DNA from: Chloroflexota bacterium
Lineage (GTDB): Bacteria; Chloroflexota; Dehalococcoidia; CAUJGQ01
Direction: 5' to 3'
NCBI GenBank assembly: GCA_963170165.1
Contig: CAUJGQ010000058.1
Location: forward strand, 1-45,457
Length of the DNA: 45,457 nucleotides
Program-made: the position numbers and the translations under genes
In this document: positions 19,553-31,902 of the stretch, one piece after another
Layout: the number at the start of each line of letters is the position of its first letter
How positions within the stretch are numbered: the stretch's first letter is position 1
The notes under the pieces: generated by a model
What the model was told of the DNA's origin: nothing
The model's database searches: none
What the model saw: the letters and a program-made list of their open reading frames with translations, nothing else

Positions 19553-19753
19553 TTACTTCAGGCCGTAGCGGCGCTTGAAGCGCTCCACGCGGCCGGCCGT
19601 ATCGACGATGCGCTGCTCACCGGTGAAGAACGGATGGCAGTTACTGCACACTTCCGTATGCAGCGAAGGCTTCGTCGAGCGGGTCTTGAAGGTGTGGCCG
19701 CAGGCGCACACCACGGTGGCTTCCACGTACTTCGGGTGAATCTTGGTCTTCAT
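19553..19753 (-). CDS. rpmE: 50S ribosomal protein L31
   Basis: Ribosomal large-subunit protein of the zinc-binding (C+) L31 form: C16 and C18 in VCACGH, C37 and C40 in VCSNCHPF. The product is 66 aa and starts [12 protein letters not shown], ending in [11 protein letters not shown] as in the family. It is the last gene of a three-gene operon with L27 and L21 (51 nt after rpmA), an unusual neighbour since rpmE is often elsewhere. The zinc ligands suggest expression under zinc sufficiency. Confidence 0.96.
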   Translation of the reverse strand: MKTKIHPKYVEATVVCACGHTFKTRSTKPSLHTEVCSNCHPFFTGEQRIVDTAGRVERFKRRYGLK

Positions 19754-19804
19754 GGATTACCTTCTTGGCGGGAACGTCCCCACCGGGGCGGCAGACAGAC
19801 GCCG

Positions 19805-20083
19805 CTACGCTTCAACAGACTCCGGCTCAACGGCAGGCAGCACGCTCACCTGCTTGCGCCCGCGGCTGTACGGGCCAAACTTCACCCGCCCTTCGATGAC
19901 GGCGAAGATGGTGTGGTCCCGGCCCATGCCAACGTTCTTACCGGGATGAATGTGGGTGCCGCGCTGGCGCAGGATGATGTTGCCGGGAATGACGTACTCG
20001 CCGTCATACCGCTTGACGCCCAGCATCTGCGGGTTGCTGTCGCGCCCGTTCTTCGAGCTGCCAACGCCCTTCTTATGTGCCAT
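19805..20083 (-). CDS. rpmA: 50S ribosomal protein L27
   Basis: Large-subunit protein whose N-terminus reaches the peptidyl-transferase centre. The product is 92 aa: [19 protein letters not shown], then [21 protein letters not shown] and an IEGRVKFG segment, all diagnostic. It starts directly with MAHKK, without the cleaved extension found in some Firmicutes. It is second in the operon, 48 nt after rplU; no ysxB-type gene lies between. Confidence 0.97.
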   Translation of the reverse strand: MAHKKGVGSSKNGRDSNPQMLGVKRYDGEYVIPGNIILRQRGTHIHPGKNVGMGRDHTIFAVIEGRVKFGPYSRGRKQVSVLPAVEPESVEA

Positions 20084-20131
20084 GTCGTGTTCCTCGCCTG
20101 TGGTTCCGGCGCCTGCCCGCGCGGGCGGGGC

Positions 20132-20449
20132 TCAGCCGGCGATGCGCTTGATCGCCAGCTGCGTGTAGCGCTGGCGGTGGCCGGTGCGCTTGGAGTAGCG
20201 GACCTTGGCCTTGTAGTGAAAGACGTGAATCTTGGGGCGCTTGCCGTGCGCCACGATCTCGGCGACGACCTTCGCGCCCGCAACGGTGGGCGCGCCCACG
20301 GTCACATCACCCCCCTCGTTGGAGAGGAGCAACACTTCGGGCAGCTCGACACGGTCGCCAACCTCGCCCGGGAGCAGCTCAACCTTGAGGGTGTCACCCT
20401 CGCGCACGGTGTATTGCTTACCACCGGTGCGAATCACCGCGTACGACAT
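20132..20449 (-). CDS. rplU: 50S ribosomal protein L21
   Basis: 23S rRNA-binding protein of 105 aa. It starts [19 protein letters not shown] and ends with the conserved [14 protein letters not shown] segment. It is first in rplU-rpmA-rpmE. A promoter sits between it and the ftsH stop, and a GC hairpin lies in its leader (20486-20503). L21 leaders regulated by the protein are known in Firmicutes; whether this hairpin acts the same way is inference. Confidence 0.97.
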   Translation of the reverse strand: MSYAVIRTGGKQYTVREGDTLKVELLPGEVGDRVELPEVLLLSNEGGDVTVGAPTVAGAKVVAEIVAHGKRPKIHVFHYKAKVRYSKRTGHRQRYTQLAIKRIAG

Positions 20450-20485
20450 GGCTCAGGTTCCTCGTTCGTGTGACGCATGGGCAGA

Positions 20486-20503
20486 GCCGGGGTCACCCCC
20501 GGC
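20486..20503 (-). promoter_or_regulatory. Leader hairpin of rplU
   Basis: Perfect 7-bp stem GCCGGGG/CCCCGGC with a 4-nt loop inside the predicted 62-nt leader of the L21 operon mRNA. It may be an autoregulatory or stabilising element; no match to a named leader family can be claimed by eye. Confidence 0.4.
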
Positions 20504-20517
20504 CCTCCGCTCAATCC

Positions 20518-20545
20518 ATCATACCCGGCACACGGCCGGGCGCAA
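20518..20545 (-). promoter_or_regulatory. Promoter of the rplU-rpmA-rpmE operon
   Basis: TTGCGC (20545-20540), a 16-nt spacer and TATGAT (20523-20518) on the minus strand, immediately after the ftsH stop (20551-20549). The -10 matches five of six consensus positions. A CCCGGC/GCCGGG stem in the spacer may end ftsH transcription. Confidence 0.5.
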
Positions 20546-20548
20546 GTG

Positions 20549-22498
20549 CTAGGTACTGGCGCCGCTGCCCCAGGCCAGGCCGGGCCGCGGTGGCGCCGGC
20601 CGGATGGCCGGGTCATCCTGCTGGCGCGGAGCGTCCACCGGCGGCGGGGCGGGCGGCAACGCTGGCGCGCCCCCGGCGCCGTCATCCTCGCCCGTCATGA
20701 TGCGCTGGAGCGGTTCCCCTTCCAGGGTCTCCACTTCCAGCAGGCGGCGGGCCAGCCGGTCCAGCACATCGCGGTGCTCGGCCAGCAGGCGGCGGGCAAC
20801 CTCGTGCGCCTCCTGGACGATGCGATGCACCTCGTCGTCAATCTCCTCTGCCACCTTCTCGGAGTAGTCGCGCTGCTCGGAGATGTCGCGGCCGAGGAAG
20901 ACCAGCTCTTCCTTGCGGCCGAAGGTGCGCGGCCCGAGCTTGTCGCTCATGCCGTAGCGCGTCACCATCGCACGGGCGATGTGCGTCACCTTCTGGATGT
21001 CGTTGCCTGGCCCGGTGCTCATCTCCCCAAAGACCAGCTCCTCCGCCACGTGGCCGCCCAGCGCCATCGCCAATTGCCCCTCAAAGTGGGAGCGGGTCGT
21101 GTAGTTGCGGTCCTCCTCGGGCAGGACCATGGTGTAGCCGCCAGCCATGCCGCGCGACACGATGGTGATCTTATGCAGCGGGTCGCAGTGGGGGTGGAAC
21201 CATGCCACCACGGCATGTCCCCCCTCGTGGTAGGCGGTCAGCTCCTTCTCCTTGGGGCTCATCACCTTGGACTTGCGCGCCGGACCGAGCATCACCCGGT
21301 CAATCGCCTCCTCGAACTCCGACATGCCGATCTTCTTCTTATTGCGGCGGGCGGCGAGGATGGCGCCCTCGTTCACCAGGTTGGCCAGGTCCGCGCCGGA
21401 GAAGCCCGGCGTCTGCTTGGCCAGCACGTCGAGGTTGGCGCTGCTCTCCAGTGGCTTGCCCCGGGAATGCACATCGAGGATCTGGCGGCGGCCTTTGACG
21501 TCCGGCGCATCCAGAATCACTTGGCGATCAAACCGGCCGGGGCGCAGCAGCGCCGGGTCAAGGATGTCGGGCCGGTTGGTGGCGGCAATCACGATCACGT
21601 TGGTGTTCGTATCGAAACCGTCCATCTCCACCAGGATTTGGTTCAGCGTCTGCTCGCGCTCATCGTGGCTGCCACCCAGGCCGGCGCCGCGCTGGCGGCC
21701 GACAGCGTCAATCTCGTCCACGAACACGATGCACGGGGCGTTGCGCTTGGCCTGGTCGAACAGGTCTCGCACGCGCGAGGCGCCGACACCGACGAACATC
21801 TCGACGAACTCGGAGCCCGAGATGGAGAAGAACGGCACCCCCGCCTCTCCGGCGACCGCACGCGACAGCAGCGTCTTGCCGGTGCCCGGAGGGCCAACCA
21901 GCAGCACGCCGCGCGGGATACGCGCGCCCAGTGCGGCGAACTTCTCCGGGTACTTGAGGAACTCGACGACCTCTTGCAGCTCTTCCTTGGCCTCATCGAC
22001 CCCAGCGACATCAGCAAACGTGACGGTTGGTTTGTTGCCGGTAAACATCCGTGCCCGCGACTTGCCGAAGCTCATCGCCTGCGAGTTCGAGCCCTGCGCC
22101 TGGCGCATCATGAACAACAAGATCGCGCCAAAGATGATCAGCGGCAGGAAGTTGACCAGCAGGCCAATCCAGCTACCGAACTGGCTGGGCTCCTTTACCT
22201 TGATCTGCACCGGTTGCAGCCGCTCGCTGGTCACCCCAAATGCCCGCAGCTGCTCCGTCAGCGATGAGCCCGACTCCTTGCGCGACTTGTAGCTGTCGCC
22301 GGTGGTGGGCTTGACACTGAGGGAATCGCCCTGCACCTCGATGACGTCGACCTTGCCGTCATTGATCTGCTGGGCAACGGTGGACAGCGGCTTGCTGGGC
22401 GTCGCCTTCCCCGGCTGGAAGAAGGAGAACACCAGGGCGATCACCGCGACCAAGATCAGCAGGTAGATAAAGCTGTTGCGCAGCCAGCGTGAGGCCAT
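20549..22498 (-). CDS. ftsH: ATP-dependent zinc metalloprotease FtsH
   Basis: Membrane-bound AAA+ protease for quality control of membrane and short-lived proteins. From ATG 22498 the product is 649 aa: TM1 at about 9-25, an extracytoplasmic region, TM2 near 108-128 ([19 protein letters not shown]), the AAA core with Walker A GPPGTGKT and [13 protein letters not shown], the SRH region [20 protein letters not shown], and the zinc protease motif HEGGHA. The tail is Pro/Ala-rich. The frame stays open to 22876, but that part overlaps rnhB on the other strand and lacks homology. ATG 22498 has AGGGGA 6 nt upstream and starts at the expected MASRWLRN. Its promoter is TTGGCG-17-TACACT. Confidence 0.97.
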   Translation of the reverse strand: MASRWLRNSFIYLLILVAVIALVFSFFQPGKATPSKPLSTVAQQINDGKVDVIEVQGDSLSVKPTTGDSYKSRKESGSSLTEQLRAFGVTSERLQPVQIKVKEPSQFGSWIGLLVNFLPLIIFGAILLFMMRQAQGSNSQAMSFGKSRARMFTGNKPTVTFADVAGVDEAKEELQEVVEFLKYPEKFAALGARIPRGVLLVGPPGTGKTLLSRAVAGEAGVPFFSISGSEFVEMFVGVGASRVRDLFDQAKRNAPCIVFVDEIDAVGRQRGAGLGGSHDEREQTLNQILVEMDGFDTNTNVIVIAATNRPDILDPALLRPGRFDRQVILDAPDVKGRRQILDVHSRGKPLESSANLDVLAKQTPGFSGADLANLVNEGAILAARRNKKKIGMSEFEEAIDRVMLGPARKSKVMSPKEKELTAYHEGGHAVVAWFHPHCDPLHKITIVSRGMAGGYTMVLPEEDRNYTTRSHFEGQLAMALGGHVAEELVFGEMSTGPGNDIQKVTHIARAMVTRYGMSDKLGPRTFGRKEELVFLGRDISEQRDYSEKVAEEIDDEVHRIVQEAHEVARRLLAEHRDVLDRLARRLLEVETLEGEPLQRIMTGEDDGAGGAPALPPAPPPVDAPRQQDDPAIRPAPPRPGLAWGSGAST

Positions 22499-22567
22499 TG
22501 TTTGTCCCCTATCCTCGGGGCGGCGACACCGCCTCCGCCCGGGCGTGCTTCCTCCCCAATACATGCG

Positions 22568-22596
22568 AGTGTAGCATCGGCTGCCAGGGTCGCCAA
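22568..22596 (-). promoter_or_regulatory. ftsH promoter
   Basis: TTGGCG (22596-22591), a 17-nt spacer and TACACT (22573-22568) on the minus strand, leaving a leader of about 65 nt. It is nearly identical in both boxes to the radA promoter (TTGGCT-17-TACACT). Confidence 0.6.
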
Positions 22597-22648
22597 TAAC
22601 AAACACGTCAGCGAAGCGCTCGGCCCGCGTCTCCGGGGGCACATCCGG

Positions 22649-23320
22649 ATGGGCACTGACACGTTGGCCGCCAGGCAGCCGCCCCGCACGCCCATCCCGA
22701 CGCTCGCCCATGAGCGGGCGCTGTGGCAGGCCGGTCTCACGCTTGTGGCCGGCCTGGACGAGGTGGGGCGGGGGCCGCTGGCCGGCCCGGTGGTGGCAGC
22801 GGCGGTCATCTTGCCACCGTTCATCGATGCGCCGTGGCTTTGCCAGGTGCGCGACAGCAAGCAGCTGTCCGCTCATCGCCGCGAGTCCCTGGCGTCATCC
22901 ATCCGGCGGGATGCGGTCGCCGTGGGGCTGGGCGCGGCCTCTGCGGCGGACATTGATCGCGGCGGCTTGAGCGCGGCCAACCGCGCGGCCCTTACCGCGG
23001 CCCTGGCGGCGCTCGCCCTGCCGCCTGACTTTCTGCTGCTCGATGCCACCCTGCTCCCCGAGCAGCCGTTCAACCAGACGGGACTGATCAAGGGCGACGC
23101 GCGTTGCATCTCCGTGGCCTGCGCGGCGATCATCGCCAAGGTGGCGCGCGACGCCATGATGACCATGCTGGATCATTACTATCCGGGTTACGGCTTTGCC
23201 CTGCACAAGGGATACGGCACACGCGCGCATCTGGATGCGCTGGCCCGCCGCGGTCCCTCCCCCGTTCACCGGCGCAGCTTCGCGCCCGTGCGGGCGGCTG
23301 CGACCAGCCGGGCGCCCTGA
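22649..23320 (+). CDS. rnhB: Ribonuclease HII
   Basis: Endonuclease that cleaves RNA in RNA/DNA hybrids and at misincorporated ribonucleotides. From ATG 22649 the product is 223 aa. The catalytic set is visible: D37-E38 in [16 protein letters not shown]132 in LLLDATLL and D150 in [11 protein letters not shown], followed by AKVARD. The C-terminal [14 protein letters not shown] is diagnostic. The frame is open upstream to 22502, but that stretch overlaps the ftsH promoter; GGGGG 9 nt before 22649 supports the start. It is convergent with hisF, ending 12 nt from it. Confidence 0.94.
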   Translation: MGTDTLAARQPPRTPIPTLAHERALWQAGLTLVAGLDEVGRGPLAGPVVAAAVILPPFIDAPWLCQVRDSKQLSAHRRESLASSIRRDAVAVGLGAASAADIDRGGLSAANRAALTAALAALALPPDFLLLDATLLPEQPFNQTGLIKGDARCISVACAAIIAKVARDAMMTMLDHYYPGYGFALHKGYGTRAHLDALARRGPSPVHRRSFAPVRAAATSRAP

Positions 23321-23332
23321 CGGAGCGGACCG

Positions 23333-24091
23333 CTACAGGCGCATCGGCAGCCCGCGCCGGGCGAGGTATTCCTTCACCTCGCGGATGCGGTAGGTGCCAA
23401 AGTGAAAGATGGAGGCCGCCAGCACGGCGTCGGCGCCACCCCGGGTAATCGCGTCGTACATGTGCTCAGGGCCGCCCGCGCCGCCGGAGGCGATCAACGG
23501 CACCGGTACGGCGCTGGAGATGGCATGCAGAAGCTCGACGTCATAGCCGTGCCCGCGCCCATCCTCGTCCATACTCGTGACCAATAGCTCACCGGCGCCC
23601 AGGGCCACCGCCTCGCGTGCCCAGGCCACGGCCTCTTTGCCGGTGGGGTGGCGGCCACCGTGGCTGTATACCTCCCACCGGCCGGGACCGGCGCGCTTGG
23701 CGTCGATGGCGACAACGATACACTGGCTGCCGAAGCGCTCGGCGCCGCGGGCGATCAGGTCCGGCTCTGCTAGGGCGGCGGTGTTGAGCGAGACTTTCTC
23801 GGCGCCGCGCTCCAGCATCATCCGCATGTCGAGGTCAGTGCGGATGCCGCCACCGACCGTGAACGGGATGAACACCTCGGCGGCGGTGCGCTCCACCATG
23901 TCAAACACCGCCGCCCGGTTGTCTGACGATGCCGTGATATCCAAGAACACCAGCTCGTCTGCTCCCTCGGCGTCGTAGGCGCGGGCCAGCTCCACCGGGT
24001 CCCCGGCATCCCGCAACTCGACGAAGCGGATGCCCTTGACAACACGGCCGTTGTCGACGTCGAAACAGGGGATGATGCGCTTGGTAAGCAC
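23333..24091 (-). CDS. hisF: Imidazole glycerol phosphate synthase subunit HisF
   Basis: Cyclase half of the HisFH complex, making IGP and AICAR from PRFAR plus ammonia. TIM barrel with catalytic D11 ([14 protein letters not shown]) and D130 (VVAIDAKR), and phosphate-binding VGGGIRT and ASGGAG. From GTG 24091 (AGGAG 7 nt upstream) it is 252 aa, the family norm. It starts only 4 nt after the stop of the MFS/SpeE-like gene, implying coupled translation, and is last in hisH-hisA-X-hisF. Its glutaminase partner HisH is first in the same operon. Confidence 0.97.
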   Translation of the reverse strand: MLTKRIIPCFDVDNGRVVKGIRFVELRDAGDPVELARAYDAEGADELVFLDITASSDNRAAVFDMVERTAAEVFIPFTVGGGIRTDLDMRMMLERGAEKVSLNTAALAEPDLIARGAERFGSQCIVVAIDAKRAGPGRWEVYSHGGRHPTGKEAVAWAREAVALGAGELLVTSMDEDGRGHGYDVELLHAISSAVPVPLIASGGAGGPEHMYDAITRGGADAVLAASIFHFGTYRIREVKEYLARRGLPMRL

Positions 24092-24095
24092 GGTG

Positions 24096-26477
24096 CTACT
24101 CCTGGAGCACGTTGCGGATGTCACGGCTGAAGCCGGTCAGGTCGGGTGGCCGGCGCTCGCTGCCGAGGGTGCGATGGTACTCCACGTACGGGCGGTCATC
24201 GCTAATCGTGCGCTGCTCCTCTGCGAGGTAGCGCAGCGCCTCGGCCCGGTTACCGGTGTACAGGTTGAGCACGTCGTCTGGGGTGTTGAGCCCGCTGGCC
24301 GCCAGCGAGGAACGCGCCTGCGGATCGGCCAGGCGGGCGGCCAGCCCGGCGCGCGTCAGCTGGATGGGCTCGTTGCTGCCCGCCAGCAACGAGGCGTTGG
24401 CCCACAGTTCGACGTAGGGAAACGACTCGACGAATGTCCGCAGCATTAGCCGGTAGTGCTCTTCATCAAGCTGCTGGAGCCACTGCAACATGATGCCGCC
24501 CGGCGCCAGCGCCTCTCGTGCCAGGGCGTAGTACTCGCGCGAGTAGAGGGCTGTCGCGCCGGCGTGCTCGGGCCGGATGACGTCGGCCGTGATCACGTCG
24601 TATGGCCCGCCGTGCAGCAGCAGGAAATTGCGGCCATCATCCACCCGCAACGTCACATTGGGGCGGTCCAGCACGCCGCCATTGATGGTACCGAAGTGCC
24701 GGGCCCCGCCGGCCACGGCAGATGACAGCTCGACCAGGTCCACCTGCACGCCGCTGTGCGCCGCCAGTGCGCCCCCCGTCGCGCCACCACCGAGGCCGAT
24801 CACCAATGCCCGCTGCGGATTGGGATGCAGCACCATTGGCAGATGCCCGATCAGGCGGTGGAAGCCCGCGATGAAGGCCACGGTGCTGGCCTGCGGCTGG
24901 CCGTTGATGTACATCTTGCGTTCGCCGGTGTCGGTGTTGTCAGCGACGACGACGGTGTTCTCCAGCCCTTCGTCATACCAGACGATGCGCTGCGCCGCGA
25001 AGCGATCGTGAAAGATGCCTGCCAGCAGGCTGGGCGCGGTGAGCACGCCGGCAGCGGCGATGACCAGTGCGGCCCCGCCGGCGGCCAGCCAGCCCGGGCG
25101 CGGCAGCACGCTCCATGCCAGGGCGGCGGCCAGCGCCAGGTTGACGCAGGCGAGCAGCAACAGGCTGTCCTGCGCACCCAGCCGCGGCAGCAGCACAAAG
25201 CCACCGAGCAGCGCGCCGCCGATGCCGCCAAAGACGTTGACGGCGTAGACGCCGCCGACCCGCCGGCCGGCCCGCCCACCGGTGCCGGCCACGCGGGCAG
25301 CGATGGGAAAGGTCGCCCCCAGCAACGTCATCGGCGGCAGCACCAGCATCACCGCTGCGAACGCCATGAACCGCAGGGAGAACTGCCCCAGCGGCCCGGG
25401 GTCGTGGTAGAGACCCAGGCGCTCACCCAGGGGGATGAGCCGCACCAGCAGCGGCAGGGACAGCAGCCCTAGCACTCCCACCCCACCCTGAACCGCCGCA
25501 AACAGCAGCGGCCAGTGCCAGCGACGGGCAATCACCGGCGCCACCAGCCAGCTACCCAACGCAATACCGAGCAGCACCACCGTCAACATCAGCGAGAAGC
25601 CGTAGGTCGAGGCATCGAAGAACATCGCCAGCAGCCGTGCCCACACGACCTCGTATGCCAGCGATACCGCTCCGGAGATGCCGAAGACGATGATGGCGGT
25701 GGTGGCGGCACGTTCGCCCCAGGGCGCCACCTCGGCATCGGGCAGCGTTGCCACCTCGGCGCTCGCCAGCGGCGCGGGGGCGCGGCTCAATACCAGCGCC
25801 AGCAGGGCAGCCACCACGTTGCAGCCGGCCGCCACGACGAGTGATGCCCGCAGCCCGTAGCGGCCGATCAGCTCGAAACCGGCGAGGAACGTCCCGGCCA
25901 TGGCGCCAAAGGTGTTGGCGGCGTACAGCCATGATAGGTTGCCGGTCACCGCCGACCCGCGCGCCAGGGAGGAGCGCACCATCAGCGGCAAGGTGGCGCC
26001 CATCAACGTGGTCGGGGCGAGCAGGAGCAGAAACGCGAGGGCGAAGCGGACGGCAGTCAGCGGGCCTAAGCCGGAGATAGCCAGCACATCGTATAGCCAG
26101 ACATAGAGCTCTCGCGCTATGGCGAAGGCAGGAATCGTCAGCAGCCCCAGCAACGCGATGGCCAGCTCAACACCGGCGTAGGCGCGCAACGGTGATCGCA
26201 GCCGGTCAGCCAGCCGGCCGGAGAGCATCGAACCCAGCGCCAGGCCGGCGAAGAAGCTGCTCAGCACGGTGCTGATGGCGTAGGCGGTGACGCCGAACAC
26301 CAGTGACAGCATCCGCACCCAGACCACCTGATAGATCAGGCCGCTCGCACCGGAAATGACAAAGACCAGCACCAGCGCTGCCAGAATGACATGCGCCGGC
26401 GCCCCAGACGCAGCCGGTGCGCCGGCGTCCTGGTGCAGCGCGCCCTCGGCGACGCCCCGGCGCCGGGTATCACTCAT
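24096..26477 (-). CDS. Fused MFS-type membrane / spermidine synthase-like protein
   Basis: A 793-aa fusion. Residues about 30-480 form roughly 12 TM helices with a clear internal duplication: [17 protein letters not shown] (41-57) against [17 protein letters not shown] (267-283), and TTLMGATLP (156-164) against MTLLGATFP (383-391). Residues about 495-770 are a SpeE-like Rossmann domain with GLGGGATGG (561-569), VELSS, and DDGR at 613-616. Where polyamine synthases have the D-x-x-D-P substrate loop, this protein has [11 protein letters not shown]632 is kept, but the second Asp is replaced by Arg. Binding of a decarboxy-SAM-like cofactor is plausible; putrescine as acceptor is doubtful. It overlaps hisA by 4 nt and precedes hisF by 4 nt, so it is translated with histidine enzymes. 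The true reaction is unknown. Confidence 0.88.
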   Translation of the reverse strand: MSDTRRRGVAEGALHQDAGAPAASGAPAHVILAALVLVFVISGASGLIYQVVWVRMLSLVFGVTAYAISTVLSSFFAGLALGSMLSGRLADRLRSPLRAYAGVELAIALLGLLTIPAFAIARELYVWLYDVLAISGLGPLTAVRFALAFLLLLAPTTLMGATLPLMVRSSLARGSAVTGNLSWLYAANTFGAMAGTFLAGFELIGRYGLRASLVVAAGCNVVAALLALVLSRAPAPLASAEVATLPDAEVAPWGERAATTAIIVFGISGAVSLAYEVVWARLLAMFFDASTYGFSLMLTVVLLGIALGSWLVAPVIARRWHWPLLFAAVQGGVGVLGLLSLPLLVRLIPLGERLGLYHDPGPLGQFSLRFMAFAAVMLVLPPMTLLGATFPIAARVAGTGGRAGRRVGGVYAVNVFGGIGGALLGGFVLLPRLGAQDSLLLLACVNLALAAALAWSVLPRPGWLAAGGAALVIAAAGVLTAPSLLAGIFHDRFAAQRIVWYDEGLENTVVVADNTDTGERKMYINGQPQASTVAFIAGFHRLIGHLPMVLHPNPQRALVIGLGGGATGGALAAHSGVQVDLVELSSAVAGGARHFGTINGGVLDRPNVTLRVDDGRNFLLLHGGPYDVITADVIRPEHAGATALYSREYYALAREALAPGGIMLQWLQQLDEEHYRLMLRTFVESFPYVELWANASLLAGSNEPIQLTRAGLAARLADPQARSSLAASGLNTPDDVLNLYTGNRAEALRYLAEEQRTISDDRPYVEYHRTLGSERRPPDLTGFSRDIRNVLQE

Positions 26478-27226
26478 TGGCCGGCGTCCCCTTGCCGGTG
26501 CGGTTCCCCGGCCGCCGCCAGCGCCACGGGCAGGGCGATGTCGCCCGTGTACAGGGCACGGCCGATAATCGCCGACTCTGCGCCGCAGGCGGCCAGCCGC
26601 GCCAGCTGCGCGACGCGGGCCACACCGCCGGAGGCGATCACCGCCGCGCCGGTCTCGCGCACCAGCGCCGCCAGCGCAACGTAGTTCGGCTCCGTCAGCG
26701 TCGCGTCGCGGCTGATGTCGGTGTAGAGGAAGCGGCGCACCCCCAGCGTCATCGTCCGCCGCGCCAGGTCAATGGCCGTCACACCGGAGGAGGCGGTCCA
26801 GCCGTCCGTGCGCACGACACCGTCGCGGGCATCCAGCGCCACGATCACGGCGTCAGGGTCGAGGGCGGTCAGCGCCTGCACCAGCGCGGGCTGCGTAACG
26901 GCGGCCGTGCCCAGCACCAGGCGGGTCACACCCGCCGCCAGATAGGCACGCGCCGTTGCCTGATCGCGAATGCCACCGCCGAGCTGCACCGGAATCGTCA
27001 GCGCGGCGACGATGGCCAGCACGCTATCGCGGTTGGCGGGCACGCCGGTGCGGGCGGCATCGAGATCAACCACGTGCAGGCGCGTGGCGCCTTCGGCCTG
27101 CCAGCGACGCGCCACCGCCACGGGGTCATCGGCGTAGACCGTCTCCTGGGCATAGTCGCCCTGCATCAGCCGGACACAGCGGCCGGCGCGGATGTCGATG
27201 GACGGAATCACTTCCAGCGGAGGCAT
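26474..27226 (-). CDS. hisA: ProFAR isomerase HisA
   Basis: Amadori isomerase of histidine biosynthesis, converting ProFAR to PRFAR for HisF. TIM barrel of 250 aa from ATG 27226 (GTG 27232 two codons earlier is also possible; neither has a good ribosome site, suggesting coupling to hisH 22 nt upstream). Catalytic D11 in PSIDIRAGRCVRL, D132 in ALDARDG and T169 in LYTDISRD are present, with phosphate loops QLGGGIRD and IASGGVA. The Trp/His dual enzyme PriA-HisA of actinobacteria cannot be fully excluded, but trp genes are not nearby. Confidence 0.95.
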   Translation of the reverse strand: MPPLEVIPSIDIRAGRCVRLMQGDYAQETVYADDPVAVARRWQAEGATRLHVVDLDAARTGVPANRDSVLAIVAALTIPVQLGGGIRDQATARAYLAAGVTRLVLGTAAVTQPALVQALTALDPDAVIVALDARDGVVRTDGWTASSGVTAIDLARRTMTLGVRRFLYTDISRDATLTEPNYVALAALVRETGAAVIASGGVARVAQLARLAACGAESAIIGRALYTGDIALPVALAAAGEPHRQGDAGQ

Positions 27227-27248
27227 CGTCACACGGCGCGGGGTGCGC

Positions 27249-30019
<2,771 letters not shown>

Positions 30020-30049
30020 CCGTTCATCGCTGCCTTGGCGGCGGCTGAG

Positions 30050-31090
30050 CTAGGCGTTACCGGCAATCACTGCCAGGGTCAGCTGCTCTTCAGGGTGCAG
30101 GCCCTCCACCGCTCGTACCTGGGCGTGTGCGAGCCGGCCGTCCTCGTACGCCGCAAGGACGGCCGGATGAATGTAGCTGGCGCGGCAGACAGCGGCGGTG
30201 TTGCCCAGGTGTGCGGCCGTTTCCCGCACCGCCCGGGCGATCACCCGAGCGGCCTCAGGCGGGCCGGCCGGCGGAGGCAGCGCCGCCAGCAGGCCAGCGC
30301 AATACACCGTGCCGCTCCACGTGCGGACGTCTTTGGCCGTGAAGTCCTCACCCATCGCTTCACGCAGGTAGGCATTGACATCTGCCGCGGTCACGCGCTG
30401 CACGTCACCTGCTTCGGCGATGTACTGAAATAACTCTTGGCCATCGAGATCGCGGCAGCGCCGCACGACCGCTGCCAGCCGCCGATCATGCAGGTCCAGC
30501 CGGTGCGCTTTGCCGCTCTTGCCGCGGAAGGAGAAGCGGATCCGCGCCCCTTCAACGCGCACGTGACGGTCGCGGAGGGTGCTCAGACCGTGCGTGCCGT
30601 TCGCCCGGGCGTACTCCTCATTCCCGATGCGGATGCAGGTTGCCTCCAGCAACGCCACCAGGGCAGCGAGCACCTTGCGTCGCGGCAGTCCGGGTGCCCC
30701 AAGGTCGGCGTTGACGCGGGACCGCAACGCGGGCAGCGCCTGTGCAAAGGCTGCCAGCCGCTCATACTTGCGGGCCGAGCGGTGGGCGACCCAGGCCGGA
30801 TGATAGCGGTATTGCTTGCGCCCGCGGGCATCGCGGCCGGTGGCCTGGATGTGCCCGTACGGATCGGGGCACAGCCAAACATCGCCCCAGGCCGGTGGCA
30901 CGGCCAGCGCCCGCAGCCGCGCCAGCTCCGCCGGCGCGCGCACCGGCTCCCCAGAGGCATCGATGAAGCGAAACCCCCGGCCAGCCCGCCGGCGGCGAAT
31001 GCCAGGGGCTGCGTCGCTGCTGAACCGCAGACGGCCGGCGACAACCGGCGCGCCGCTTCCTCCGCCGCCCCTGGGGGCGCCGCTCCGCAT
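30050..31090 (-). CDS. DNA topoisomerase IB (poxvirus type)
   Basis: Relaxes supercoils by a transient 3'-phosphotyrosine nick, without ATP. From ATG 31090 the product is 346 aa with all catalytic positions visible: R154 in CIRIGNEEYA, K191 in FRGKSGKAH, R256 in KDVRTWSGT, H294 or nearby in HLGNT, and nucleophile Y306 in ASYIHP. An N-terminal beta-rich DNA clamp region (about 35-105) precedes. GGAGG lies 11 nt before the ATG; GTG 31102 is an alternative. Bacterial TopIB occurs sporadically and is not essential. It follows the hemerythrin gene on the same strand after about 90 nt, so co-transcription is possible. Confidence 0.92.
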   Translation of the reverse strand: MRSGAPRGGGGSGAPVVAGRLRFSSDAAPGIRRRRAGRGFRFIDASGEPVRAPAELARLRALAVPPAWGDVWLCPDPYGHIQATGRDARGRKQYRYHPAWVAHRSARKYERLAAFAQALPALRSRVNADLGAPGLPRRKVLAALVALLEATCIRIGNEEYARANGTHGLSTLRDRHVRVEGARIRFSFRGKSGKAHRLDLHDRRLAAVVRRCRDLDGQELFQYIAEAGDVQRVTAADVNAYLREAMGEDFTAKDVRTWSGTVYCAGLLAALPPPAGPPEAARVIARAVRETAAHLGNTAAVCRASYIHPAVLAAYEDGRLAHAQVRAVEGLHPEEQLTLAVIAGNA

Positions 31091-31180
31091 CGTTCTGTCC
31101 ACCTCCGAGGCAGACCAAGGCAGAGCCGCGGCAGCTCATGCGCCGCGGCCGAACCGCTCGCCGCCTCGGTCACGGGCTGA

Positions 31181-31645
31181 TTAGCCGCGTAACAGAGCGG
31201 CCTTCCGCTTAGCCATCTGCTCACCCAGGCGCTCACGCTCCTCCTGGTCCAGCTTCTTCTTGGCGTCCTTGAGCATCTCATCCTCTTCTTCCTGGATGTG
31301 ATGCTCGACATTCTCCATCAGCACCTTCATCTTCGCCTCATACTGCTCGCCACCGGGATTCATCGCCTTCAGTTCCATGACCAATTGGTCGACGATGGCG
31401 TGTTCTTCATACCCCTCGGCAACGACATCACTCAGTTCCCTTGCCGCCTTGGCCTTTACAGCAGGGTAGAAGATCTCTTCTTCAATCTTGCTGTGGGCAT
31501 CCAGTTCGCTGAGAATCTCTTCCGCCAGCGTCGCGCGGCGCGACTGGCCGGCAGACTCGTACTCCCGGAACAGCTTCTTGACGTTCTTATGATCTTCGAG
31601 CAGCAGAGAGATCGCCTCGGTCGTCGGGGTCTGGCGTGCTGGCAT
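31181..31645 (-). CDS. Hemerythrin HHE-domain protein
   Basis: A four-helix bundle that binds a diiron centre, in bacteria linked to oxygen, NO or oxidative-stress sensing and iron storage. The 154-aa product shows the spaced ligands H19 (LLEDHKNV), H51 and E55 (DAHSKIEEEIFYP), H82 (YEEHAIVD) and H115/E119 region (VEHHIQEEE). The tail is highly charged (KKKLDQEERERL). The ATG has AAGGA 9 nt upstream. It is divergent from mreB across a 257-nt gap that is locally A/T-richer than its surroundings. Pairing with topoisomerase IB is the only contextual hint. Confidence 0.9.
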   Translation of the reverse strand: MPARQTPTTEAISLLLEDHKNVKKLFREYESAGQSRRATLAEEILSELDAHSKIEEEIFYPAVKAKAARELSDVVAEGYEEHAIVDQLVMELKAMNPGGEQYEAKMKVLMENVEHHIQEEEDEMLKDAKKKLDQEERERLGEQMAKRKAALLRG

Positions 31646-31843
31646 GACGCAACATCCTTCGATGTGGGGATGTCTTCAGCGTAGGCAGCAGCCCAACGGT
31701 GCGGCATGCCACAGTCGGGCTAGCACGCAGCAGTCAAGCGGATTAGGACACGCCATAAGAAAAACTGGGCGATCACAATCCACAATTCTCCCCCGGCAAA
31801 TCGAAACAAGATAGGGCCCTTTCTGGTTGGGCCGAGCGTTCGC

Positions 31844-31849
31844 TACAAT
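31844..31849 (+). promoter_or_regulatory. Candidate -10 element of the mreB operon
   Basis: TACAAT (five of six) lies 53 nt before the mreB GTG. The hexamer 17 nt upstream (TTCTGG) is a poor -35. The rest of the 31646-31902 gap shows nothing else I can name; a hemerythrin promoter must lie there but is not obvious. Confidence 0.4.
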
Positions 31850-31902
31850 CCCAAAGACGCGCGTCCCCCACGCGGCATATCCTCCCGGTGCGGAGGGGGT
31901 TT

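Noticed and set aside
22499-22876. N-terminal extension of FtsH beyond ATG 22498
   Set aside because: It overlaps rnhB, contains the ftsH promoter, has no FtsH homology, and the ATG at 22498 has a ribosome site and the expected MASRWLRN start.
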